From Bemisia tabaci (lineage: Eukaryota; Arthropoda; Insecta; Hemiptera; Aleyrodidae), in assembly GCF_918797505.1 (NCBI RefSeq), contig NC_092794.1, positions 34,338,122 through 34,402,121 on the forward strand: a DNA stretch of 64,000 nt, read 5' to 3'. The translations under genes were made by a program, and so were the position numbers. Positions 45,271-56,324 of this stretch are shown here, piece by piece (the first letter of the stretch is position 1; each line of letters begins with the position of its first letter). Under the pieces are notes generated by a model that searched no databases, was not told the origin of the DNA, and worked only from the letters and a program-made list of their open reading frames with translations.

Positions 45271-46301
45271 CCCAAGTAGCATTTTGCAACGAAATAATTG
45301 CAATTGAAATGAAATAAAATTTCCAGATGATTTCAACTTTTTTGCAAGAAAATTTCAATTATTTCACAACATCCGACCCCCTCATTGTAAAAAGTTGCAA
45401 TTTTTTTGCAAAGAAATTTCAATATTGACGACGTTTAAATTTCAACCCCTAAATTTTCCAGCGGCCAGGGGCGAACCCCCTGGCGTGTGTGTCAAAAATA
45501 AATAAAACTTGTGAAGACGCAATGCGGCGTATTCTAAAACCAAGAGCAAGAAGCGGGATTCGAACCCATGATCATCGAGTCGGTAGGCGAACACTCTACC
45601 GCTCGGCCACGGGGAAAGTAATGATAGTGGCCGGTCAAGTCGGTAAATAGACATCGCGCTTCGTGCGGCTTGCCGGCGCTCAGTTGACTCGCCGGAACTC
45701 CGCGCGGAAACGTGCAAAAATCGTAACTTTAAAAATCGATATCTCGAGAACGGTTGGGAAAAAAATTAAAAAACAAAACAAAAAAACAAATAAAAATAAA
45801 AAAAAAAATACAATAAAAATTGCTTCATTTAAAATTGAAACAATTTTACTCCTCAAATTAAGAGAGAAGGAGGAGACCGGGGAGAGGGAGGGGGGAGGGA
45901 AGTGGGGAGAGTGAGAGAAAATCACACTAAAAATTACATTTCAACATAATGAAAATTTTTTCATTCGCGCGAAACTATCGGCTACTCAAGAACAAAAAAT
46001 AAAAAACAATATAGAAAGTATTAGGTGAAACATTTACGTCGAAAAAACTTTAAAACAACTAGAAAATTGGATGTCAGGCACATGGCGTGAATTTGTTTCA
46101 ACATGATTGCACCGAAATTGCAGTCTTTATAGTGCCTTGAAAAAGAAGGTTAGGCAACAAGCATAATTTACATTTCTTGCAAACTCATTCCAATCAAATT
46201 GCAACTTTCTCAGCGCCCTTAAATGAACGTATAGGCAACAGGCAAAATTTGCAATCAACTCACAATCCATTGCAATGAAATTGCAATCTCTGCTACTGGG
46301 G
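45271..46301. mobile_element. 1-kb element with CCCMAGTAGCA ends, carrying a SINE-like insert
   Basis: CCCAAGTAGCATTTTGCAAC at 45271 is matched by TTGCAATCTCTGCTACTGGGG at 46301. The arms just inside are rich in TTGCAATT/AATTGCAA motifs (45285-45460 and 46080-46290). The middle (45440-45930) contains a tRNA-like head on the minus strand and an A-rich stretch (45760-45830), probably a SINE or LINE-tail insertion. No protein recognised. Confidence 0.55.
45546..45615 (-). repeat. tRNA-derived SINE head or tRNA pseudogene
   Basis: On the minus strand GTGGCCGAGCGGTAGAGTG is a good A box, and ATGGGTTCGAATCCCGC (complement of 45553-45569) a perfect B box and T-arm, at tRNA-like spacing. The 7 bases before and after do not pair as an acceptor stem, so I call it tRNA-derived rather than a tRNA gene. 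Confidence 0.65.
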
Positions 46302-46325
46302 TTAAAGCTTCTTCCGTTAACTTAT

Positions 46326-46478
46326 AATTTTTAGGCATTTTTTCTTTACTTATTTTCTTTTCTCCTTGCTTTTTATTTATATTGTTCTTTTCTTTTTTTC
46401 TCTTCTTTTTTTCCTTCTTTTCTTCTTTTTTTTCTTTTTATTCATTTCTTCTTTTCTTCATTTTCTTTATTATTATTC
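46326..46478 (+). repeat. Polypyrimidine tract
   Basis: About 150 bases are almost only T and C (TTTTCTTTTTTTCTCTTC-type), with the few purines scattered. It lies between the CCCMAGTAGCA-ended element and the right arm of the 7.3-kb inverted pair. Frames in it are low-complexity. Confidence 0.85.
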
Positions 46479-47159
46479 TAGCGGCCGGAAGAGGGGCGCG
46501 CTGAGGGGGGCGCATCTGCCAATGGCAGATTGGCCTTATGGTCAGTGCGACCCTGACCACTCACTGTCTGCAGCGTAGACCACGCACGCACTGTGAACTG
46601 TCAACAACTGCCGAAAATTACCCGGGTTTTTTGGGGGTGGCTGACCGACGGTTCATTCTTTCACCGTGTACTTTGAACCCTTGTACCCGTAGTCGGACGA
46701 CGACGACTTGACAGTGTTTCCAAAGAAATTAGGTTTTGCCATGATTAGTTACAAAAGAACCGTGCACTGATCATTGATTTAGAGAGTGTTCCCGGCAAGA
46801 GAAAGTGGTCATAAAAAACGGTAGGGGGTCCAGATATTTTTTTTGCAAACAATGTTGTAACTTTTGAAATATTTGACGGAAAGTTTTGATGTCAATCGAT
46901 AGAAATTGAGTTGATCTTTCAAATGAAACCAAGATCAAGCCTCTAGCTATCTTGATTTTTGAGTTATGGAACCAGTCTCGGTACTTTTTGGACAGCCTTT
47001 GTATTTGCTAAAATGTAAAACATGTAATAGGTGTAATTTTATTCTTTCTTTAGAAATCTTTGGGAAAGCAGTGCTTGCCTTGCTTATCCGGACCGCACGC
47101 TACCTACTGTGTGAAGTAGATTTTTGGTGTTCAAAACTGAAATAAATTTTTTTAAAGAA

Positions 47160-47971
47160 TTTTTTGATGTGTTCACGATTCCGTATATACTGATTACCTG
47201 ATTCAGTTTGCACAATGTTTGAGTTTGGTTCTATGCATTTACTTACAATTTTAGCAGGTTGTCATACATCTTTACGAGTTTTCTTAAAATATACCTTCTC
47301 ATTTACCTTGAGTTCTCTAAGGGCCTGGCGTTAGGATAACAATCTACCATAGTTTGCTTTCTCTTCTCTAATGTCTCTGCATATTTGTCTACATTCACTA
47401 GATTTGGTTGTAGATGTTCAAATGTGCAGGGTAATTTTGTGCGAATAGTGCAAAATTTAAGAGAGCAAGGTGAAAATCTTCTTGAGAATCAAGACACTTT
47501 TTGAATAAATTTTTAATAGTTTGGTTGTTTCTCTCAACCATACCATTGGGTCTTGGATGGTAAGAGGATGATGTGTTATGATTGATGTCCCATGAAGTGG
47601 TAAGTTTTTGAAATTTTTCTGAGTCGAATGGTGGACCGTTATCACTAACCAGGGTTGATGGAATACCATGTCTAGCAGAAGTTGATGTTAATGCTTCAAT
47701 TGATGCATCAGCTGCTGTTGAGTTTTTTAAATGCAATACTTCTGGGTATTTAGAGAAGTAGGTAATCAACTACTATAAGATATTTATCCTTATTGATTTC
47801 ACAGAAATTTATGCCTGCTTTGGACCATGGAATTTTTGGAATCTCATGAGGAGTAATCGGAGCTTGTCTATTAGCATTTGAATATTTAATGCAACTTTCA
47901 CAATTATTAATTAAGTTTTTTAAATCTGATTTCATGATGTGACTAGGCCACCCGGCTCTGGGACCCAGCAC
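47160..47971 (-). pseudogene. Gypsy-type integrase fragment
   Basis: The minus strand shows the end of the zinc-binding part and the core: WPSHIMKSDLKNLINNCESC, KYSNANRQAPITPHEIPKIP, the first aspartate (VVDY after a frameshift, then YFSKYPEVLHL), SDNGPPFDSEKFQKL and PNGMVERNNQTIKNLF. This is the layout of an insect Ty3/gypsy integrase of the K02A2.6-like type. Beyond 47398 the C-terminal part continues (EKRKQTMVDCYPNARPL, LKVNEKVYFKK, a stop, QPAKIVSKCI). RT and LTRs are missing; DNA beyond 47971 is unrelated. Confidence 0.9.
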
Positions 47972-48104
47972 ACAATATAGAATGAAGTTCTGAAAGGAAA
48001 ACTACTGAATGAATCTTTTGGACGAACAGAGGCACGGCCGGAAAGATACACGCACTATTTAAAAGAATTTAGATATGGTTGGGGGACACATCCCCCAACC
48101 TTTC

Positions 48105-48290
48105 TGTTGAACTAAATAATTGAAGAATTCACGTCATTGAGTCAAGTATTTATTAAAGGAAATTGACAGCACGTCGTTACACGTTTATAACAAGAAACGT
48201 AGAAGTGAGGTTAGGAGATCAGAGAAAAAGAAAGAGGGGATACAGTAGGAAGTGCTGCCTAACTGTAAGGCTTAACATTACATTGTAACA
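48105..48290 (-). repeat. 3' LTR of copia C
   Basis: This 186-bp direct copy of 55078-55263 has a few substitutions and small gaps (for example GTTTATAACAAG against GTTTTTAGCAAG). It starts and ends with the TG/CA rule. Confidence 0.92.
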
Positions 48291-48592
48291 CCTCCCCTTG
48301 TTGTGCAGATTCCCAAAATTGTGCATTGAAAAAAAACATTATTAATATGCACAACACAAAAAAAATTGAATTACTAACGTCTCATTAAGAAAATATTATC
48401 AAAAATTTTGGATTCTTTGCTGAAGAAATCAAATCAAATCAAATGTAAAATTATAACTCCAATAAACAAAAAAAAACTTACATCTAAATAGTCTTTGAAA
48501 TAAAAAAAATTAAACATGAAGAACATAATGTTTAAACATTAAAACTGAGCAAAGCATCATTGCGATGAATGAAAGAATACAAGAGAATGAAA

Positions 48593-49886
48593 TTATTCAT
48601 TAGTAGGGTATAATCCTGCTTTCTTGGACAAATAAATGACTTTAGGGCCATTTAGAGCTTTTGTTAACATATCGGCACAATTCTTATCGCTGCTGACAAA
48701 TTTAACGCACACATCACCATTAGTTATGTACTCTCTAACCTTATGTTGTCTTATTCTCATATGTTTGTTGCGTTCAGTAACTTTATTCTTCGAACACATT
48801 TCGTTTGCCTGGATGTTATCTGCAAAAATTACAGACGGAGTACATATGTCGATTTTTAATTCAGAGGCAAATTCTCTTAACCACATTACCTCCTTACTTG
48901 TTTCGAAAAGAGCATTGTATTCAGCTTCGGTTGTGGAAGTAGCGATGGTAGCTTGTTTCTTAGATTTCCAGGCGATGGCGCTTTTGCTCATTACAATAAC
49001 AAATCCAGATATGGATAGACTATCATTAACATCATTTGAAAAATCAGAATCAGAGTAAATGGTTGGGTTTAATTTGGATTTTTCATAAGTCAGTCTGTAA
49101 TTGGAGGTTTGTTTTAAGTATCTCATGATTCTTAGGACTTCACCCCAATGTCCTTCAGTTGGTGACTGGCAATGTTTACTCGCTTTGTTAACAGCATAAA
49201 CTATATCAGGTCTAGTACATGTAGCGATAAATTGCAATTGGCCTACTGCCTTTTTATACAAAGTTGCATCGAAAGGCTGGTCATCATTAAACTCTAGTTT
49301 ACAGTTTGGATCTCTTGGTGTAACACATCCTCTTACATTAAACATGTCAAAACTAATTAGGGTTTCATTAATATAAGGTTCTTGATGTAATCTAATCACA
49401 TGTTTGTTGGGCCTTTCCACATTGATGCCCACAAAATTTGAAATAGGACCCAAGTCCTTAATGTTTAATTTTTCTGACAAATTTGCTTTAAAAGCATCAA
49501 CATATTCTCTCTCGCCACATACACATACATTGTCAACATAAACTCCTAATATTACTTGCTCACCTATGAAAATACAAGGATCAGATATGCATTGTTTAAA
49601 TCCACGGCTAATGATTAATTTTGTCAAGGTCTCGTGCCAGTCCTTTCCGGATTGGTGTAAGCCATAAATGCTTTTCAGCAACAGACAAACGTCATTTGGA
49701 TTACCAATTTCAAAACCTTCTGGCTGACGCATATACACAGTCTCTTTAATCGGACTATTTAAATAGGCTCCGACAATGTCAATATGATCAACTTCCCAGC
49801 CACAATCAGCTGACAATGCAATTAATATTCTGAATGATGATCGTTTTAAAACTGGACTATGTAGCTCTCCCAAAAATCAATACCAT
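48593..49886 (-). pseudogene. Copia C reverse transcriptase (rest) and RNase H
   Basis: It resumes with YGIDFWES, shifts frame by one base near 49850, and reads SPVLKRSSFRILIALSADCG, AYLNSPIKETVYMRQPEGFE, YGLHQSGKDWHETL and on through RNase H (YSDSDFSND, TTEAEYNALFETSKE, FADNIQANEM, KHMRIRQHKVREYI) to a stop after PTNE. The RT active-site box reads YVDN instead of YVDD, so the second catalytic aspartate is lost. With the foldback, the frameshift and this change the copy is dead. Confidence 0.93.
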
Positions 49887-52197
49887 AAAGGAGGAGTATC
49901 GTTTTGGGCCTTTTCCGGCCCCACCTGAATTTTGCTAAATGTTTCATATTTTCAAAGTACTAGTCTTAGGTAGACTCTGTACCAAATATTAGACCGAACG
50001 GAGCCCATGCAAGGGCGCAGCAGCGCCTCAAACCCAAAATCCTGGAATCGAAAAATAATTATTTTCGTCGACTTTTTCGACTGTTATCACTCTTCCAGAG
50101 GATGATTCCTATGTATTTTTTTGCGTACTTTCCGTTTCTAGCCTTTTTAAAGGCCTCCGATAAATTTTAAGGGACCTTATGGCCCATTGTTGCCATTTTT
50201 GGCCCATTTTTAGGGTTTTTTTACATTTAACACATTCAAAACTTAATTTAATCCAAAAACTGTGTACACTTTTGAAAAGTACGTAAAAAAATGAATAAAA
50301 AATGTTCAGTAAAATTTTTTCCTACGTTGCCAAATTTCCGAGAAAATTGGTCCCAAAGTGTCAAAAACGGCAAAAAATCGATAAATCGCCGCGCCTAAGG
50401 TTCAAGAAAGGGGAGTACAACTTTCATATTGTACCAGGTAAGTAACAGCTCTTATTCATCCATACAACATATTAAAATATCATAGTTGTACCTGGATTCC
50501 CACGATGTGAAAATTGACCGAGATGTCGATTTTAGCGGCCTTTTTATACTTGAAGGCAGCTCTTTTGAATGTTTTTCGACCTTAGTCACCCTCTATGGGT
50601 GTGTACTATTTGTATTTTTCTACGTATTTTTCATATCTGGCCATAAAAATGGCTTCCTGTGAATTTTAAAAGGCCTAACGGTCCATTGTTGCCAATTTTC
50701 ACCAATTTTTAGGGGTTTTTTCAAGTTTACGTGTTTGAAACTTAATTTAATCTAGAAACCGTGTACAATTACGGAAAGAACGTACAAAAATACATAAAAA
50801 TGTGATTTGTACCTTTTCCCTACGTTGCCAAATTTTCAAGAAAAATCGTCCTGAAGCGCCAAAAATGCCAAAAATTGGATGAATCATCACGTCGAAGGTT
50901 CCAGGAATGAATTTCAAGTTTTCATTCACTACATATAACGCATCGAAAATGGAAAATTGCAATGCATCTCAAGAAACATGTAATGGCGCAGATGAACGTG
51001 ACAAAACGGGCCCTCAAGGTGCTTTTACTTTATCCTTCACTCCAGTTCACCTCTTCATTCCTGTAACCTCGAGATAATCCTTGGTTCTCAAGATGCTTGC
51101 TACAGGCCAAATGTACCGAACAACAGAAAATGCGTGGAGAAAGTGTCCCACGATCCGCATGAATGTCATAATTCACTTCCTGGAACCTTTGACGTGATGA
51201 TTCATCCAATTTTTGGCATTTTTGGCGCTTCAGGACGATTTTTCTTGAAAATTTGGCAACGTAGGGAAAAGGTACAAATCACATTTTTATGTATTTTTGT
51301 ACGTTCTTTCCGTAATTGTACACGGTTTCTAGATTAAATTAAGTTTCAAACACGTAAACTTGAAAAAACCCCTAAAAATTGGTGAAAATTGGCAACAATG
51401 GACCGTTAGGCCTTTTAAAATTCACAGGAAGCCATTTTTATGGCCAGATATGAAAAATACGTAGAAAAATACAAATAGTACACACCCATAGAGGGTGACT
51501 AAGGTCGAAAAACATTCAAAAGAGCTGCCTTCAAGTATAAAAAGGCCGCTAAAATCGACATCTCGGTCAATTTTCACATCGTGGGAATCCAGGTACAACT
51601 ATGATATTTTAATATGTTGTATGGATGAATAAGAGCTGTTACTTACCTGGTACAATATGAAAGTTGTACTCCCCTTTCTTGAACCTTAGGCGCGGCGATT
51701 TATCGATTTTTTGCCGTTTTTGACACTTTGGGACCAATTTTCTCGGAAATTTGGCAACGTAGGAAAAAATTTTACTGAACATTTTTTATTCATTTTTTTA
51801 CGTACTTTTCAAAAGTGTACACAGTTTTTGGATTAAATTAAGTTTTGAATGTGTTAAATGTAAAAAAACCCTAAAAATGGGCCAAAAATGGCAACAATGG
51901 GCCATAAGGTCCCTTAAAATTTATCGGAGGCCTTTAAAAAGGCTAGAAACGGAAAGTACGCAAAAAAATACATAGGAATCATCTGCTGGAAGAGTGATAA
52001 CAGTCGAAAAAGTCGACGAAAATAATTATTTTTCGATTCCAGGATTTTGGGTTTGAGGCGCTGCTGCGCCCTTGCATGGGCTCCGTTCGGTCTAATATTT
52101 GGCACAGAGTCTACCTAAGACTAGTACTTTGAAAATATGAAACATTTAGCAAAATTCAGGTGGGGCCGGAAAAGGCCCAAAACGATACTCCTCCTTT
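49887..52197. mobile_element. 2.3-kb foldback element inside copia C RT
   Basis: The ends are AAAGGAGGAGTATCG and its complement. Arms 49887-50907 and 51178-52197 are nearly perfect reverse complements of about 1.02 kb (shared GGGGCCGGAAAAGGCCC, GTACTAGTCTTAGGTAGACT, CCATTGTTGCCA). The centre of about 270 bp is unique and AT-poor. It carries no transposase. Arms contain two diverged subunits with CCTACGTTGCCAAATTT. The target is a known coding sequence, so the insertion is certain; the target duplication is unclear, perhaps AAA/TTT ambiguity at the edges. Confidence 0.94.
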
Positions 52198-54936
52198 GAG
52201 TTGTCCCTGAGCCACAAGTCTTGCCTTTGGTTTAATAGACCCGTCTGGATTCTTCTTTGTAGCAAAAACCCATTTTGATCCAACAATGTTTGCATTTGGT
52301 GGTTTCTTTACCACTATCCAGGTTTTATTCCTTTTCAAGTTGTCTATTTCTGATTTCATGGCTTCTAACCATGTCTCTTTATCGTCTCGTAAATGTACCT
52401 CCCCTACTGTCTTAGGTTCTAATGCATCTTTTGAGCCCACTACTTTGGAACAGCATTCACAAACTTTTGGTTTCCTGGCTCTTTCTGATCTACGAGGGCC
52501 AGTAAGACATTCGTGATCTACATCAAGAGTGGTATTCTCATTATTAGGAGGATTAACGTCTATTATTGGGGAAACATTCTCATTTTCAATTTGAATTGGG
52601 CTCTCGTTACTATCATAGTCATAAAAATCAACAATTATCGGCTGACTCTTCTCAATTCGTGTTGGTATAGACATTTTGTATGGAAAAATATCCTCTTCAA
52701 ACCTTACGTCTCTAGAGATTCTTATTTTATTTCCGTGTAAACCATACAACCTGTAACCTTTTACTCCGCTGACCTTGCCAAGATACACACATTCTACTGC
52801 TCGAGTCTCAAGTTTTTCTGTGTTGGGAACTAGGTCCCACGCTCTGCACCCAAAAATTTTCATCTCCTCTGCGTCTGCAGGTGTGAATTCTTTTCCAAGC
52901 CATACTTCTCTTGGAATTTTTCTATTAATGGCACGACATGGGCAACTGTTTCGGATATCATTAGCTGTTTTTAGAGCTTCTGCCCAAAAAAATTTTGGAA
53001 GGCCAGGCTGGAATAAAAGACAACGGACAATATTTAGTAAAGTGCGATTAAGTCGCTCGGCTCTACCGTTTTGCTGGGGCGTCCCTGCTACGGTTAAGTT
53101 ATGACTAATCCCTTTTTCAACAAGATACTGGTCAAATTTATCACTCTTATATTCTCCTCCATTGTCCGACTGTAAACATTTTATACGTCTTTCGTGTAGG
53201 ACTTCTACTTGGTTAACATACTGCTTAAATTTTTCAAGTACTTCACTTTTGTACCGCAAGATAGCAACTTCTGAATATCTGGAGGCGTCATCCAAAAATG
53301 TCACAAAGTATGAAGCCTGACTAATACTTTTCGGATTGATTTTTCCACACAAATCCGAATGGATTTTATCGAGAACATTTTCGGCATTGTTTCGACTGTT
53401 ATTAAACTTCTTTCGGCACATTTTTCCTTCCACACAAACATCACATTTAACTGTAGATTGTGATTTACAAAATACTGGTAATTCTGTCAAATGACCAAAT
53501 CTTTGGTGCCACAATACTTCAGATCTGAAAGCATGTTCATTTGAGATCATACCTTGGAGCGTATCGTCGTTATAAACCGTACAAATTAAACTCCTACCTG
53601 AGATTACATACTTGTCACACTGAAGTTGATACAAATTATTATCTAAACCGTAAGCGGTAAACACTAATTTGTCATCCTTTAAGATATTGGCAACGCTATT
53701 CTGGAAAACGCATTTAAAGCCTCTCTTATCTAATTGTTTGACTGACAGCAAATTGCAATCAAGATTTGGAACAAATGATACATCGTTTAATTTCAAGTTT
53801 TTATTACCATACTTCTCAGCTAATTTCAGAACGACATTACCTTTGCCTTCTACTGAGGTTGTCCTCTCGTCAGCTACAACTACACTTCCCTTAATAGTTT
53901 CATCAAAATCTACTAAAATGTCAATAAACGGCGTCATATGATGCGTAGCACCGGAATCAACTATCCACATGCTTTTAATACCCTTTCTGGTTTTATCTTT
54001 GTTTACAGTCAGAGCTATAAGCTCCTCGTCGTCTGTTTCGGACTTATCATCTAAAATAACAATTTTCGCTGACTCGCCACCTTGTTGCATAGTTGAATCA
54101 TTTCCAGAAGTTGTACCTGATCTATTGTCGCCACTCTGTTGTTTGAATTTGGGACAGTTTCTGGAAATATGGTCTGGATTATTGCACGCAAAACAAATGA
54201 CGTTTCTTCTGGCATCAGCAGTGTTGGTGGAGTTATTCTGGTTGCTTGACTTCATCAAATTTTTGAAGTTCTTCTTAAATGGTTGTTGCTGGTGTTTTCT
54301 TGAATACAGCGCCTTCTCTTCGTCTTTGGCTTCAGTTTCTTTCTGCAGCTTCTCCTGTTTCTCGGCTAGGTATAGCTTACTCTTAACATCTTCCAGAGTC
54401 AGCTCGTCTTCAGACTTGCAAGATATGGACAACATATAAGCCTCGTATTGTTTCGGCAAACCCGCCATGATGAACCCAATCTGTGCTGGCTCACTGTAAG
54501 TCACGCCTGCATTTTTGAGTTTCAAGATTTGGTTTTGTATTTTGGTCAAATATTCTTGCATAGAGATATCATCAGTTTTTGAAGTATTAGCTAACTCACG
54601 AATCAGCACCGCAATGTGGATCCACGTATAATCACAGTTTTGACGCTCTAGCTTTAACCATACTTCCCTTGCCGTCGTCAGATGCAAGATTTCTGGGACG
54701 AAACGGTCTTCAACGTTTTCTGTTATAAAATTTAACGCTTCTAAATTTTTATTCGTCTGATCGGCTGACCATTCGTCTTCTGGTCCGTCGTAACCTGGTT
54801 CGACCGCTTCCCAGTGTTTACGTTTCTTCAGGGTCAATTTCACTCGGTGACTCCAAATGACATAATTTTCTTCATTAAGAGGCACAATTCGTCTTCTGAA
54901 TACCTCTTCTGTCGTCATTCTGAAGCAATTATCCAC
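52198..54936 (-). pseudogene. Copia C Gag, protease, integrase and start of RT
   Basis: This uninterrupted frame of about 910 residues starts MDNCFRMTTEEVFRRR. Gag has a CX2CX4HX4C knuckle at residues 248-261. The protease motif DSGATHHM has its catalytic D at about 327. The integrase zinc-binding site (WHQRFGH...CDVC) lies around 476-501 and the core triad is D528, D591, E627 with exact 35-residue spacing. The RT start (WLEAMKSEIDNLKRNKTW, GSKWVFATKKNPDG, KARLVAQGQ) lies around 850-910. All motifs are intact, so it was active until recently in evolutionary terms. It is cut at 52197 by a foldback element, inside the first part of RT. Confidence 0.95.
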
Positions 54937-55077
54937 AAACCGTCGTCAAAATGGGGACTTCACGTTCACGTCAATCACGTCCATGTGCACGAAAACTGCA
55001 CTCACGGCACAATTCACTTGAACATTGAAAATTCCGAACTTAATTCATTAAGATAGCGTAATCTGGGCACAATAACC

Positions 55078-55263
55078 TGTTGAACTAAATAATTGAAGAA
55101 TTCACGTCATTGAATTAAGTATTTATTAAAGGAAATTGACAGCACGTCGTTACACGTTTTTAGCAAGAAACGTAGAAGTGAGGTTAGGAGATCAGAGAAA
55201 AAGAAAGAGAGGATACAGTAGGAAGTGTTGCCTAACTGTAAGGCTGAACAGTACATTCTAACA
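55078..55263 (-). repeat. 5' LTR of copia C with adjacent primer-binding site
   Basis: This 186-bp LTR carries its primer-binding site at 55063-55077 on the minus strand (GGTTATTGTGCCCAG). The leader from there to the Gag start codon at 54936 is only about 125 bases, consistent with copia. Confidence 0.92.
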
Positions 55264-55269
55264 CCTTTC

Positions 55270-56324
55270 AAAAATATTACTCACATCGTGAAAACGGTCA
55301 CAGGCTTCTCGACCCGAGTCAAACTACAACTGACTCCCCAGCGGCTCAGGGCACGCCATCTCTGATTGGTCAATCCATCATCATTCGGCAACTGCAACCA
55401 ATCAGAGATGCCCCGTCCAGAACCACTGGGGATGTGTCGCCCTCTGGCGAAACTACTAGAGAGCCATTCTCTCTGATACATTACCGTGCTACAATGATTG
55501 GCCGATATGCTACATGTTTAGCTCTTCATAGTATCATGATTTAAAGCCTTGGTGTCCTTCATGAATTGTGTTCAGGGTTTCCTTTTGGAGTGTTTTAGGA
55601 ACAACAGTGCTATTTACTTTAAAGATACGATCATTGTGGACAGTGATTTAATCTCTAATTTCAAAAAAACGGTGCTACTGTCAGAAAGGGCATATGGGAC
55701 GTAAACACAGAAAGGTAGTCAGAGAAACATGGGAGACATAATTATATTAACAGTATGGAGGAAGAGAACAGCTTCGATGTGGACAGTTACATTTCCGATT
55801 CGCGAGTGCCAACAGCTAAATTCATGACTGCACTCTAGAGGAAAAAAACAATTGAGAGCGCGAAGCTCTCATGTTGAAATATTGTCAACAACTTAGAGTG
55901 ACGAAGTTCTAAATTCCAACAGCCTCCCTTAATTTGTGACCTGTTTTTAAAAATAAAAAATAAAATTGGGAGCAAATTAGGATCCAACATTGGTGAGACA
56001 CCAAACTGAAAAATCAAAAAGAAATTATGCAATTAGAAGTGAAAAAATAGATTCAGCCTCCATGGATCAGTTGTTGGATTACTGTAGCTGAATAGAAAAA
56101 ACATAGCTTCCCTTAATCTTAAAAACTAAGGTAATATTAAATACAAAACAAAATTATATTACCTAGCGAATTTCGGTATGTATCGTCAGAACATAACATA
56201 ATATGAGTAATTTACCGTCACCTCAAATTTGTTTATTAGATTATCAATTTAATATATTTTGGTGCAAATATATGTATAGCACCAGTATGAGTTAAACATG
56301 GGTAAAAAAATAAAAAACTACAGG
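55270..56324. other. No gene; probably the 3' leader and LTR area of copia D
   Basis: Downstream of the copia D stop codon there should be a polypurine tract and 3' LTR. I see AT-rich DNA, a small inverted repeat (GAGAGCGCGAAGCTCTC, near 55853) and an inverted pair around 55340-55430 (CCATCTCTGATTGG, CCAATCAGAGATGCC). No LTR partner was found on the other side of the element. Confidence 0.45.

Larger units (their letters stand above)
39672..47001. mobile_element. 7.3-kb inverted-repeat pair of mariner type enclosing copia B
   Basis: The 448-bp arm 39672-40120 starts CATAGGCTGTCTAAAAAGTA and is the reverse complement, at roughly 90%, of 46555-47001. Both outer ends are followed by TA (39670-39671 and 47002-47003). 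The short terminal motif GGCTGTCYAAAAAGTACCGA and TA duplication suggest a Tc1/mariner-mobilised foldback. The interior (copia B, a repeat copy with nested MITE, an inverted-end element with a SINE) is probably later insertion. Two independent opposite copies cannot be excluded, but TA at both outer edges favours one element. Confidence 0.75.
48105..55263 (-). mobile_element. Copia-type LTR retrotransposon C, split by a foldback
   Basis: LTRs of 186 bp (48105-48290 and 55078-55263) run TGTTRMAATG to AGTTCAACA on the minus strand and differ at few sites. CCTTTC flanks both outer ends (48099-48104, 55264-55269). Beside the 5' LTR, GGTTATTGTGCCCAG matches the anticodon-side primer site copia elements use with initiator-methionine tRNA. 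Gag and Pol are one frame, interrupted in RT by a 2.3-kb foldback (49887-52197). Without it, and with one frameshift near 49850, it would be a full-length element. Confidence 0.95.

Noticed and set aside
45546..45615. Functional tRNA gene on the minus strand
   Set aside because: A and B boxes are good but the 5' and 3' flanks cannot pair as an acceptor stem.
45663..45914. Lysine-rich plus-strand frame
   Set aside because: It is a reading of an A-rich tract; low complexity.
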